Positions 24,806-33,970 of a stretch of DNA of 64,000 bases are shown piece after piece (the stretch's first letter is position 1; each line of letters begins with the position of its first letter). This stretch comes from Opitutaceae bacterium (lineage in GTDB: Bacteria; Verrucomicrobiota; Verrucomicrobiia; Opitutales; Opitutaceae): the NCBI GenBank assembly GCA_016794785.1, contig JAEUHC010000011.1, forward strand, positions 62,001 through 126,000, written 5' to 3'. The translations under genes and the position numbers were made by a program. The notes below the pieces were generated by a model. The model was not told where the DNA came from. It saw only the letters and a list, made by a program, of their open reading frames with translations, and made no database searches.

Positions 24806-26035
24806 ATGAATGCGAAAACGTGGCAGCCCACCGGTGTTGAGGGGCTTTACCTGAACACCAAATCGGAGATCTACTACTCCCGGTATCGATTGAACGGCAC
24901 GCGAACATTCCGGACATTGAAAACAAAAGTTTTCACGGTCGCGAAGCTCAAACACGCGAAGCGGCGGGTGGACGTCGAAAAAGATCGGCAGCGTGGTGCG
25001 GAGGTCGGTGGGAATTTCCAGACTCTCGGTGGGTTGCTGGCGGAGATGAAATTGCGCCTCGATGCCATCCCGGTTGCCGAAAACACGAAAATCGGCCGCA
25101 AGAGCAACATTGAGCGACTGCAGAATTACTGGCAGCGGGGCAGCTTTGACGCCTTCCTCGCGCGCAACGTGACGGCTGACGTTGTCGCCGAGCTGCGCGA
25201 CTTTTTGATCCACAAGGCAGAGTGGAAATGGAAATTTCAAAAAGGCAGGTCTCACCGGGGATTCAAGATCGCCACGGTTAACCAGACATTGTGGGTGCTT
25301 CGCGTCATGCTCGACATTGCCGTTGAAAAAATGGTGCTGATCGAAAACCCGTTTGCGGTTTCGTCGACGTTGCGCGGAAGTCTGTTTGCGAAAGGGCGTG
25401 GGCGTGGTGGGATGGGCGGTGCAAAACTGCAACTGCCCGATCGGGCTGACATGCTCCGCATTTTTGCGGAGATCCGGCGTGTTCCGCCGAGCTTCGAGCA
25501 CTTCAACCCAAACCCCGAGCAGCGGGTGTATCTGCAAAATATGGCGATCGAGATGGCCGACCACGCCGAACTGCTGGCTTATTCGGGAATGCGCAAAGAA
25601 GAGGCCACGTGTTCGACTGTCGCCGACGACCGCGGCGACGAATTCAAGATTTGGGGCACGAAATCTGAAACGTCGGACCGGTTTGTTCCGGTAAACGTGG
25701 CGCTCCGTCAGGTTTTGGATCGCATCAAGAGCCGCCGGATTGGTGGAAAAACCAAACTGGTCATCACGAGGGAGCCGAGAACAGCAATGCGGCGGGCCTG
25801 TGATCGCCTCGGCTTGCCGAGATTGCGCAATCATGACCTGCGTCACTATTTCGCGTCGGTTTGCATCGCAAGTGGAGTGGATATTCCCACGGTTTCCCGG
25901 TGGCTCGGGCATGCCGATGGTGGGGCACTCGCGATGAAAACATACGGGCACTTACTCAAGGACCACAGTCGGGCAGCGGCCAAGAAGGTAGATTTCACAT
26001 CACAGGGCATTGCCGCGCAGACGAGCGTTGCGTGA
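24806..26035 (+). CDS. int: Tyrosine recombinase (site-specific integrase)
   Basis: The 409-residue product integrates and excises the island. The catalytic residues are visible: Arg in 'YSGMRKEEA', Lys further on, 'HDLRHYF' (H-x-x-R), 'WLGHAD' (His) and the nucleophile Tyr in 'KTYGHLLK'. An N-terminal arm-binding/SAM-like part covers about residues 1-210. I chose the ATG at 24806. It diverges from mutS with 34 bp between start codons, so the attachment site is presumably at or near the mutS 5' end. The base composition is clearly less GC-rich than the flanking chromosome. Confidence 0.95.
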   Translation: MNAKTWQPTGVEGLYLNTKSEIYYSRYRLNGTRTFRTLKTKVFTVAKLKHAKRRVDVEKDRQRGAEVGGNFQTLGGLLAEMKLRLDAIPVAENTKIGRKSNIERLQNYWQRGSFDAFLARNVTADVVAELRDFLIHKAEWKWKFQKGRSHRGFKIATVNQTLWVLRVMLDIAVEKMVLIENPFAVSSTLRGSLFAKGRGRGGMGGAKLQLPDRADMLRIFAEIRRVPPSFEHFNPNPEQRVYLQNMAIEMADHAELLAYSGMRKEEATCSTVADDRGDEFKIWGTKSETSDRFVPVNVALRQVLDRIKSRRIGGKTKLVITREPRTAMRRACDRLGLPRLRNHDLRHYFASVCIASGVDIPTVSRWLGHADGGALAMKTYGHLLKDHSRAAAKKVDFTSQGIAAQTSVA

Positions 26036-26184
26036 TGAGCCTGGGAAAGGGTCATGGACTTGCTGGGGCCACTCAAAGATCGGCAGATGCATCCGAAAGT
26101 TTTTGCGCGCAATGCCGTGAGGCTTGCGCAGTCTGGCCCTCGCCACCCGGCAAGGAGAAGTGAACTTTCGTTCGCAGGAACTCG

Positions 26185-26502
26185 TCACGACCGTGCTCCG
26201 CACCGTCGCTCAATCGAGCGGCGCGTAATCAGGACACGGCGAATGCCTGGGACACGCTCCAAGCGACCGAGGCACAATTCTGCATAGAGCGTCGTGCGTG
26301 AAATCCCGCCCAGTAACTTGCGAGCGGTTTCCTGATCGTAGGCTTCGGGGAGTGGGGCTGGTGCTTCGACGTGATTTGTTTCCCCTTCGATCCCTACGCC
26401 CCATTTGATCGCGAATTGCTGCGCTTCGCCTTCATCCAGGGCCTCGAAAATCAATCGCCGAATATTTGAACCGGCAACGTGGACTGCCGAAAATCGTTTC
26501 AT
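26185..26502 (-). CDS. Excisionase / AlpA-like helix-turn-helix protein
   Basis: The 105-residue product has a C-terminal winged helix of the excisionase type: 'ETARKLLGGISRTTLYAELC' followed by 'LGRLERVPGIRRVLITRRS'. The N-terminal half is acidic and unassigned. Such small proteins bend DNA for excision and often lie next to the integrase; here it is opposite to it, 149 bp after the integrase stop. It probably controls excision of the element, though a pure regulator cannot be excluded. Confidence 0.7.
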   Translation of the reverse strand: MKRFSAVHVAGSNIRRLIFEALDEGEAQQFAIKWGVGIEGETNHVEAPAPLPEAYDQETARKLLGGISRTTLYAELCLGRLERVPGIRRVLITRRSIERRCGARS

Positions 26503-26880
26503 CTGTAGGATTCATAAGAGCAAGCAGACTTCGCGAAACTTCGTTTAGGACGGCTCCGCCCCGCTGCTGATGTGCACGCATTGCCTGCGTTGCGGTGCTC
26601 CAATCTCCCCGCTATTTGAAGCCGACGTGTGGCAAATGCTGGCTGCCCTGCCGAAGTCGACGACAGTGAGGTCGTGTCGACTGCTACTGTGGTCAGGCGA
26701 TGCTTGGAGTAGTCGATATATGATTAGCAGGCGGCGAATCTTCCTGCCGTTTGTTCCATGCCCCAAGAACATTCCGAGCAAATCCGAGGTCGGGGCCTCT
26801 CAGGCGCGAGCATGGCATCGCGGCTGCCGTCAAAGTTCAAAATTACCTGACGCCATCCACTGAGCGGAGCATCTCAGGGT
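26503..26880. other. 378-bp stretch without a supported gene
   Basis: Overlapping short open frames exist on both strands (minus 26545-26781, plus 26570-26863), but neither has a recognisable motif or plausible start context. It may be a remnant region of the island's control segment. Confidence 0.4.
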
Positions 26881-27129
26881 TCAACGAACGGCGCGACTAA
26901 CTTTCAAACGGAGCTGCGCCCCTTTGGAAATCGTGCCATGGGCAAACGGAATGATGAGCCGGTCGGCGCCGAGTTTGCGGCACGGACCTTTCTCGTTGGC
27001 GAACTGCCAGCGTAACTGCAGCCCATCGACGTCGGTGCTGAACACGTCCGGCCAACTCGTCGGACTGCCTCGTGCAACGAGGTCGTCGGCCGAGAGAATC
27101 TTACCTCCAAATTCGATAGTCTCCTGCAT
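26881..27129 (-). CDS. Small hypothetical protein
   Basis: The 82-residue product (ATG at 27129) begins 'MQETIEFGGKILSADDLVAR', with later 'LQLRWQFANEKGPCRKLG' and an Arg/Lys-rich end. No family is recognised. The protein-like composition and clean start support it, but it could be spurious. It lies alone between the excisionase-like gene and jetD. Confidence 0.45.
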   Translation of the reverse strand: MQETIEFGGKILSADDLVARGSPTSWPDVFSTDVDGLQLRWQFANEKGPCRKLGADRLIIPFAHGTISKGAQLRLKVSRAVR

Positions 27130-27301
27130 TTGATGCTAGGGTGGGGGGCTCTACCGCATGGTCAACTTTCGGACAGGAGCCAAGGCAATCCCTCACTCAA
27201 CACTCCCCAAAAAAATGATACTCCAACCGGCAGGGGCTATGCACGCGACCAAGACTCGTGAGGTAACGCCACGGTGAAGTAGCCGTGGATTAATTTGTGA
27301 T

Positions 27302-28612
27302 CTATACTCCCTGCCGCGCGCCGGATAAAAGCCCTGAATTTGGTGTGATGGGTGCACCTGCCGCCTCCTTGAGGTCACCCAGCAAAGTGTCCACCAGCAA
27401 TTCCTCGTCGTAGGCTAACCCAACTCGTTTCATCGCCCCACTCATCTGAGGCGACCACGAAGTTGGAATGGGAGTCCCGAGCAATGGACGGCCCTGCTGT
27501 TGGCAGGCTTGAATGTAGGCCTCGTGATCGAAGAGCCAGGGCTGAGCCGAAAATTCACGAAAAATACGGTCTGCGATGGCTAGACCTGCCCAGTCAAAAT
27601 CGCCGTGATAGTGGAGCGTTGCTCCGCCCGTTCGAAGCGCGCGCAACAGCAGGCGTGCGGCCGTCTTGAGTTCTCCATCCACGCATACGAGGGGCGGGCA
27701 CGAAATGCCCAGACGAGTCGCTGCCAGAGCAACGATAGTTGGGTTTTCGCATATGAACACTCGTGGCGGACAGGTTATTCGCTTCCACGCCGTGGCCCAG
27801 AGCAGGCGCGTGGTGAGATGCAAAGGCTGGATGGCGAGTGTCGCGTGGCTCACAAGTGCCGCCAACGGCTCTTCACCCGTTAGACCGAGGTTGAAGGTTA
27901 ACACCGGGGCGCTGAGTTCATCGCATACGACGCCAAACTCAGCCCAAAGTGCGCGACGCTCGGGGGAGCGTGAGGGCAACGTTTGCCCTTTACGGAGGGC
28001 GACTCCACGTAGCACGAGCGTGGCCAGAGGGCGGTCCGGATCGAGGGCATGACTGTCGCCGCAGTAGTGAGCAGCGGTGTGGGGCAATGGTTGATCTTCT
28101 GCCAACGGAAGCGCGCGCAGGAGCCTGCTGGCGGTATCAATCCAACGGGCGGCCAGCGTCGCATCGCCGCTGGCGAGTCTTTTTAGCACGCCGTCACGAC
28201 GCAGCGCGTCCAGCCAATCAAGATGAGCTGGAAATGGGTGGGCTGAAAGTGATGCGGTGGTGGCAGGCCAGAAATCCTGCCATGCTTGGGTCGAAGCTTG
28301 AGCGGCCAATGCCTTTGTTGGAATCGGTCCGCATAGGATTTCGAGAATCTCACTCCAATCTGTGGGCGCGCCGGCCACCGCGAGTGCGTTGGAAATAGCA
28401 TTCAGTTCATATCGCAGGCGTTGTGCGCGGCTGGTTTCTGACAGACGGAGTAACGCCGCGTGACGTCGCCGTTCATCCTCGGTTGGTCCTGTCAGAGTGA
28501 TCGTCGCTGGCAGGGCGCGACCGGCGTCGCGGCACGCGCGCAAGTTCTCCACGAAACGCGCCCACCCTGAGATGCCGAGGATCGCGCGGAGTTTATCCGA
28601 GGCTGAGTTCAT
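27302..28612 (-). CDS. jetD: Wadjet type I nuclease subunit JetD (TIGR02679-like, TOPRIM/DUF2399)
   Basis: The 436-residue product is the DNA-cutting part of Wadjet, which cleaves small closed circular plasmids. The N-terminal half is an arm-like domain; the C-terminal half carries the TOPRIM-like motif: Glu in 'FICENPTIVALAATR', then Asp residues in 'TLHYHGDFDWAGLAIADRI'. The ATG at 28612 overlaps the JetC stop by 20 bp, so translation is coupled. It is the last of the four Wadjet genes. Confidence 0.9.
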   Translation of the reverse strand: MNSASDKLRAILGISGWARFVENLRACRDAGRALPATITLTGPTEDERRRHAALLRLSETSRAQRLRYELNAISNALAVAGAPTDWSEILEILCGPIPTKALAAQASTQAWQDFWPATTASLSAHPFPAHLDWLDALRRDGVLKRLASGDATLAARWIDTASRLLRALPLAEDQPLPHTAAHYCGDSHALDPDRPLATLVLRGVALRKGQTLPSRSPERRALWAEFGVVCDELSAPVLTFNLGLTGEEPLAALVSHATLAIQPLHLTTRLLWATAWKRITCPPRVFICENPTIVALAATRLGISCPPLVCVDGELKTAARLLLRALRTGGATLHYHGDFDWAGLAIADRIFREFSAQPWLFDHEAYIQACQQQGRPLLGTPIPTSWSPQMSGAMKRVGLAYDEELLVDTLLGDLKEAAGAPITPNSGLLSGARQGV

Positions 28613-31600
28613 CGTTCGATGCGGGCTTTGCGGTGAGCGCTGGCGCCCGCAATTCCGGAGTGTCGGGCACTGGGGCCAGTTGGTTTTTCTTTCCATTCCA
28701 TACCCAACGTGTGGCGGCCACAGCGTCTGCGTCGGCGACGAGTTGATAGATGGCAATCCCAGAAACGGTGGCGTGCGCGCCCCACTCGCGCTCGCTGGTC
28801 ATTAGCAGGTCGAGGTCGAAGGCTTCGAGCAGGCCCATGCACCGGGCGCGAGTGGGTTTGTCCATGCCCGCAAAGGCTTCATCGAGAAGGATGAGACGCG
28901 GAGCGTGAGCGGCGGCATTTTTGTAGTGGGAAGAGGCGGCAGCCATCTGGGGAATGGTGAGCATGAGTGCTTTTTCTCCGCCGGAGCCCGTGCCATAGCG
29001 CTTGCGGGTGAGCCGCTCCCAGCGGTTGTTTTGCCGACGATCGGCGGCAAAAGCATGCCACCGCCGGTAGTCGAGAGCGCGGAGTAGTTGCTCGGTGCCG
29101 GGCGCGGCAGGATCGCGAGCGCGTTCTTCTTGAATAAGCTGATGAAGAAATCGACCGACAGTGGCGCGTTCTTCGTCGCTCCACGCGGCGTGATCAACCA
29201 AGAGCAATTTACGAACGTGAGGCAGGCCGGGCGGCAATCCTTCACTGACGGACTCCCATACGAGACGAAGGGTAACGCCAAGTGTGGTCGCGCAACGAGT
29301 CATCTCGGCGTTCATTTCTTCGGTGCGGAGACGGGCGTTTTCGATGAGTGTCTGAAGTTGCAGGGAAACTTCGGTGACGAGATGCCGATCAATGATGGCG
29401 CGTTCGCCGTCACTGAGAAGTCGCTCGTGAGTCTCTCGTTCCCGCTCGACGGCGGCGAGGCAATGGGCTGGCGTCAACGCAGAGCCAAGATAGTGACAGT
29501 TTACAACGGTCAGGCCTTCGCCGAGCACGCGACTGACGACCTGACAGCCGAGGGCACCGGTGAGGGTGCGAAGGTCGTTGATCTGTGTATTAAGAGTGTT
29601 GAGCCGATCAGTCCATGCGGAGTCGGCGAGGTCGGTTGATGGCAGTTCCTTATCCAGGCGGCGCGCGATGGCGTAGGCGCGAGTGGGTGCCCAGTCGTCC
29701 TTCTCGATATCGGCGAGATCGGGGTGAGCTTCAGGGAAGAGGCCGTGCAAAAGAGGCACGCGCAGTTCAAGGATCGCGGCGTGACGGCGTTGATCGGCAT
29801 CGGTCACCTTTTCCTTCGCCGGTCCAAGGGAAGCCTCGAATGTGGCGAGGGCCTGAACCCGCTTGGTGTGCGCGTCGTTGGCTTCGTTGAGTTTTGTCTG
29901 GGCGTCGGCGCGGGCGGTGCGGGTGATTTTCAGCTCGCGTTGATATTCCCCAATGGACGCGCCGAGGTTCTGGGCGAGCGTGCGGTGGTTTTCAGCTGAG
30001 CGTAGCGCCGCAGTGCGTGCGGTTTGCGCGGCGTCGACGGCGCGAACAACCTCTTCATCGCAGGTGCGCTTGTGACCGGCGAGGCGTTCCATTTGAACGG
30101 CTGAAGTGATCCAAGCTTGAGCGTCGCCCCAGAGCTGGACGATGGCTTGCGCATAGGGAGCCCACGAAGCCCGCAACTCGGCGAGCCGGTGCAGATGCTC
30201 ACCGTAACCGAGGTCGCGGGCATCACGGCGGAGTTTTTCTTCGGCAGCTTGAAAAGCCTGACGGGCGCGGTGCGTGTCTTGCACGGCAGTGGCGTGGGCG
30301 AGTTTGGCGGTGGCGAGCTGCCGGTGCGCTTCCGTGCGGAGGGTGAGCAAGCGGGCGATGTCGTGATCGGTGGGCGCGCCGAGCCGTTCAGCCTCAGCGG
30401 CGGAAGCGCGGATGTCGAGTTGGGCGGCTTCGGCGTCGAGGGCGATCTGGCGGGTGGCCACGGCGGCGAGCGCGAGCGCGATGCCTGCGAGACGGCCGAG
30501 ACGGGCGGCTTCTCGTCCGGTCGCCCCGAGATGAACGGCGGAGGACTTTTGACCGCGTCCGAACATCGGACCGAGTTGCCAGCGTCCGTCGAGGGCCACC
30601 CAGTGCGATGTATCCGACGGGCCGGCACCGATGCAAGTGAGGACGGCCTGGAGAACGAGGGGGTCGAGGCCGGTGGCGGCCCTGAGATCGCCGGAGAGGT
30701 CGGGCTGGAGCCAATCCGCCAGCGTGTGCCCGGCAGTCGTCAGCACCCGAGCCGTCGGCATTTCTGCGAGGAAGGTGTCGGCGGGGAGTTCGCGTGAGAG
30801 CGTGCCGTCGGGAGAAATCCACGCATCTAGGAGGCCTGCCGCCTCAAGGGCCGCTTCCAAGCCGGCGCGCTGCGCGGGATCGAGGACGGCATTGAACTCG
30901 CAGACCTGCCACAGCGGTGCACCGGCACGACCAAGGCGACCAACGGGGTCGCGGGTGGCTGGCGCGGCAGGTGGAGGCGGCGGACCGGCGGCGAGCAAGT
31001 CGCGCTCATCGGTCAGAAGTTTGCGTTCCCCGGCGAGTGTGTCCTGTCGAGATTTAACGTCGGCCCGGGCGGTGGCGAGCGAGGCGCTTTCATGCCGGGC
31101 CACATCTGCAATGGTGGTCGCGAGGTTCCGGTGCGTCTCGTCCGCAGTTTCGAGCCAATCGTCGAAAGCAGGCGAGAGTTCGGACCATGGCGGAGGCGCC
31201 AGCCAGCGCAAAGCAGCGTGCCAACTGCCATAGGTGTCCGCAAGGAGGCGGGTGGAGACACGAGCCGATTCGTCGTGAGTTTGAACTGTCGATGAGTGAG
31301 CGGTGATCGCACCGGAGAGTCGGTCCTCGGTCTGCTGGGCGGAGCCGAGCGCGTTCTGCGCCTTATTGGTAATTTCGAGTCCGGCTTCGATTTGCTTCAG
31401 CCGGTGGTCGTGGTCTCCGGCCATTTTGGCGTGAGCCGACTTCAGTTTGGAAATCTGGGTCGGATCGGCTGGCCATGCGGCGGAACTGGGCACGACGCGC
31501 GAGTGCTCGCCGGCGACTCCCGCCGGGACGGAGAGTCGGACGGCGTCGCGACCGGCGGCTTCGAGGGCAGCGACGTGTTCGGCGAAAAGCACAGATTGTT

Positions 31601-32723
31601 TTTCGATGTCTGCGTCGATGGTTTCCTGACGCCCCGACGCTTCTTGAGCGTTTGTCTCGGCATCCACCGCGCGCCGTTGCTCGGACTCGGCAGTCTGCTG
31701 CGCATAGTCGAGAGTTTGCGCGTCTTGGGCGCGCTCGCTCTGCTGAATGGCTTGTAGGCGTGCATCTGCGGTGTTGAACGCATCGTCGGCCAGGCCGACC
31801 TCGGATTTCGCTCCGGCCTCGGCGATTTGAGCCGAAGATAGTTCACGTTCGATGGTGTTGACCTGGCGCTGGGCGCTTTCGAACTCAACGTGACGCGAGC
31901 GGAGAAAGCCGGCACGACGCAGAAGCGCCGCTTGCAGGTAACTTTGATAGCCGGTGTGAAAGTTGGCTAGGGCTCGGGAAAGCTTTATCAGGGTTTCGTG
32001 TTGTTCACGGAGGTCGTCGAGATTCTTGAAAGCGGCGGCGACTTGTTCGACGACGGTTGCGGGAAGAGGCGGGAGTGCGTCGGAGAGCGCGGAGAACAGC
32101 AGGTCTGCGTTGAGTTTTTTCGCGAGCTGCGGTGCGCGAAGGCGAATGAGCAGTTCGATGAGCGCTTCATAGCGTTCCGCGCCAATGCCGAAAAGGCGTT
32201 TATCGATGGCGATACGGTAGTCGCGGGCGGCTTTGTAGAGGCATTCTTCACCGATTACCTCGCCGAGGCGCTCGGCGCTGAGCGGATGTGCGCCTTGGAG
32301 GAGAGAGAAATCCTGACCGACGCGGCGCTCGGTGATGAAAAACCAGCGTGTGGGTTGGTTGTCGCCGCCACGAATCGCACGCATGCCGCAGCCGAGGGTA
32401 AAGAAGTGTTCGGTTCCGACTTCGTCGCGGCGGCCAAATTCAATCCAAGTATAGCCGGTGCGTTGCTCGTGCTCGTCCATGAGCAGGTGCCACGCAATCT
32501 GGCGTGCGGGGTCTCCATCAGGTTCGACGCGCCGCGGGCTGATTTCGCCATCAAGCAAGAACGGTAGTTGAAGGGCGAGGACGCGGGATTTACCGCTACC
32601 ATTGTTGCCTCGGATGAGGAGGCGCCCGCGTTCATACCAGAATTCTTGTTCTTGGTATTTGAACAGATTGATGAGTCCGCTGCGCAGGGGTTGGAATCGG
32701 GTGGCTGTGGGCGATGGCAGCAT
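28593..32723 (-). CDS. jetC: Wadjet type I SMC-like ATPase JetC (TIGR02680-like)
   Basis: The 1376-residue product is the MukB-like motor that extrudes plasmid DNA loops. Walker A is 'LIRGNNGSGKSRVLALQL' near residue 45, the signature is 'GSGGEKALMLTIPQMAAASS', and Walker B is 'LILLDEAFAGMD' near residue 1280, with long Glu/Ala/Arg-rich coiled coils between. I chose the ATG at 32723, 5 bp after the jetB stop; a TTG at 32732 would overlap that stop. A second-codon choice does not change the assignment. Confidence 0.95.
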   Translation of the reverse strand: MLPSPTATRFQPLRSGLINLFKYQEQEFWYERGRLLIRGNNGSGKSRVLALQLPFLLDGEISPRRVEPDGDPARQIAWHLLMDEHEQRTGYTWIEFGRRDEVGTEHFFTLGCGMRAIRGGDNQPTRWFFITERRVGQDFSLLQGAHPLSAERLGEVIGEECLYKAARDYRIAIDKRLFGIGAERYEALIELLIRLRAPQLAKKLNADLLFSALSDALPPLPATVVEQVAAAFKNLDDLREQHETLIKLSRALANFHTGYQSYLQAALLRRAGFLRSRHVEFESAQRQVNTIERELSSAQIAEAGAKSEVGLADDAFNTADARLQAIQQSERAQDAQTLDYAQQTAESEQRRAVDAETNAQEASGRQETIDADIEKQSVLFAEHVAALEAAGRDAVRLSVPAGVAGEHSRVVPSSAAWPADPTQISKLKSAHAKMAGDHDHRLKQIEAGLEITNKAQNALGSAQQTEDRLSGAITAHSSTVQTHDESARVSTRLLADTYGSWHAALRWLAPPPWSELSPAFDDWLETADETHRNLATTIADVARHESASLATARADVKSRQDTLAGERKLLTDERDLLAAGPPPPPAAPATRDPVGRLGRAGAPLWQVCEFNAVLDPAQRAGLEAALEAAGLLDAWISPDGTLSRELPADTFLAEMPTARVLTTAGHTLADWLQPDLSGDLRAATGLDPLVLQAVLTCIGAGPSDTSHWVALDGRWQLGPMFGRGQKSSAVHLGATGREAARLGRLAGIALALAAVATRQIALDAEAAQLDIRASAAEAERLGAPTDHDIARLLTLRTEAHRQLATAKLAHATAVQDTHRARQAFQAAEEKLRRDARDLGYGEHLHRLAELRASWAPYAQAIVQLWGDAQAWITSAVQMERLAGHKRTCDEEVVRAVDAAQTARTAALRSAENHRTLAQNLGASIGEYQRELKITRTARADAQTKLNEANDAHTKRVQALATFEASLGPAKEKVTDADQRRHAAILELRVPLLHGLFPEAHPDLADIEKDDWAPTRAYAIARRLDKELPSTDLADSAWTDRLNTLNTQINDLRTLTGALGCQVVSRVLGEGLTVVNCHYLGSALTPAHCLAAVERERETHERLLSDGERAIIDRHLVTEVSLQLQTLIENARLRTEEMNAEMTRCATTLGVTLRLVWESVSEGLPPGLPHVRKLLLVDHAAWSDEERATVGRFLHQLIQEERARDPAAPGTEQLLRALDYRRWHAFAADRRQNNRWERLTRKRYGTGSGGEKALMLTIPQMAAASSHYKNAAAHAPRLILLDEAFAGMDKPTRARCMGLLEAFDLDLLMTSEREWGAHATVSGIAIYQLVADADAVAATRWVWNGKKNQLAPVPDTPELRAPALTAKPASNDELSLG

Positions 32724-32728
32724 GGAAA

Positions 32729-33970
32729 TCAAAGACTGATCGATGAGTCGGGTGCAGGTTCGGCGACAGCGCGAAGTTCGTGTCGATAGCGATGGATGGC
32801 GGGCATCACAATAATGCCGTCCGGCAGCACCCGCACGAGGTCAAGACTGGCAAGACGCGCGACTACCGAACGGGCGAGTTGGCGTTCTGCACCAGAAAGT
32901 GTGGCATCCTTTCGCCAGAATGTGCGATTCGCCTGCGCTTGTTCGGCGAGAAAACTATCTATGAGGGCGAAGGGGATGATGTCGCCTGGAGAAGCCAACC
33001 GGAGGCGACCGAGGTGTTCGGCCGTGAGTAGTGTCGCATGTCCGTCGGTCCCTTCTTCAGGGAGTCCGATATCGGTGCAGTCCCCGAATTTGTCGGCGAG
33101 AGCGAGGCCGTCGCGTCTGTCCTCTGGCTCAAGGTCCGTGGCGTCCGTTAGCATCTGGAGGAGATGTGGACGTTGTTTCAAGAGGTAGTCCTGCGCATCG
33201 CGCGGCAGGTCGGTTGCGGGATAGATGACGGGATCGTCGAGGAGGCGGCGCGCAATAAAGTGTCGGATGCGCTGATTGCGCTGTTCCTCTTCGTCTATAA
33301 CGGGCTCGGCTACAAGGGCGGCAAGCCGGGCGTCCCAATCGGGCTCGACGAGAGAACTGGGCGGACGGCGCGTGGCTAACAGACGGAAGAGAATATGATG
33401 GTTCACATCGTAGAGCACCTCTTGGGTGCGATCATGCAGAAAGCGCTGTTCGTCACCATCAACCTGGGTAAGCGCGTGTAGATCGAGAAGAAGCCGGATG
33501 GCGGCGATGAGGTCGCGGCGTGAGTCGGCGGCATCGAGATCGAAGGTGAGACTGGCGAAAGCACTATCATCATTCCATGCGCTAACAATGGCCTGTGCGA
33601 GCTGCCCCAACGTAGTCTGGTTTCCACCACGCACCAGAATGGCCAACGAAAGACAGAGGAGAACGTAACGGGTGCGAGTTAGAGGGAGTTCATCCCGTGA
33701 AAGACGGGCCGGATGCGTGGCATCGCTGAGACGTGCCGGGACCTTGTAAAGGCGTGCGCACTCCGTGGTGACGTCGAGTGTCCAGCCGGTCTGGCGGGCA
33801 AACCAAGAGCGAAGCGGCTCGGCGTGACGCCTCACCTTGGCAAAATCGGCACGGTGATCCGGATGATCGGCAATCAGCAGAGGGCGCCGTAACAAGGCGC
33901 GGAGCGCTGCTTGCCGTTCCTCACTGGAGAGACGTTCGATCTCGGCTGATTCAGGAGGGAGCGTGCTCAT
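32729..33970 (-). CDS. jetB: Wadjet type I subunit JetB (TIGR02678-like, MukE-like)
   Basis: The 413-residue product is the kite/MukE-like partner that bridges JetA and the SMC subunit. It has the family-type early stretch 'LLIADHPDHRADFAKVRRHA' with 'GWTLDVTTECARLYKVPAR'. The ATG at 33970 overlaps the jetA stop by 4 bp (ATGA), the usual Jet gene coupling. The assignment comes from these stretches and from its position between jetA and jetC. Confidence 0.9.
   Translation of the reverse strand: MSTLPPESAEIERLSSEERQAALRALLRRPLLIADHPDHRADFAKVRRHAEPLRSWFARQTGWTLDVTTECARLYKVPARLSDATHPARLSRDELPLTRTRYVLLCLSLAILVRGGNQTTLGQLAQAIVSAWNDDSAFASLTFDLDAADSRRDLIAAIRLLLDLHALTQVDGDEQRFLHDRTQEVLYDVNHHILFRLLATRRPPSSLVEPDWDARLAALVAEPVIDEEEQRNQRIRHFIARRLLDDPVIYPATDLPRDAQDYLLKQRPHLLQMLTDATDLEPEDRRDGLALADKFGDCTDIGLPEEGTDGHATLLTAEHLGRLRLASPGDIIPFALIDSFLAEQAQANRTFWRKDATLSGAERQLARSVVARLASLDLVRVLPDGIIVMPAIHRYRHELRAVAEPAPDSSISL

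Noticed and set aside
26545..26863. Overlapping frames on both strands after the excisionase-like gene
   Set aside because: Neither has a family, a ribosome-binding site or coupling to a neighbour; a remnant is more likely.
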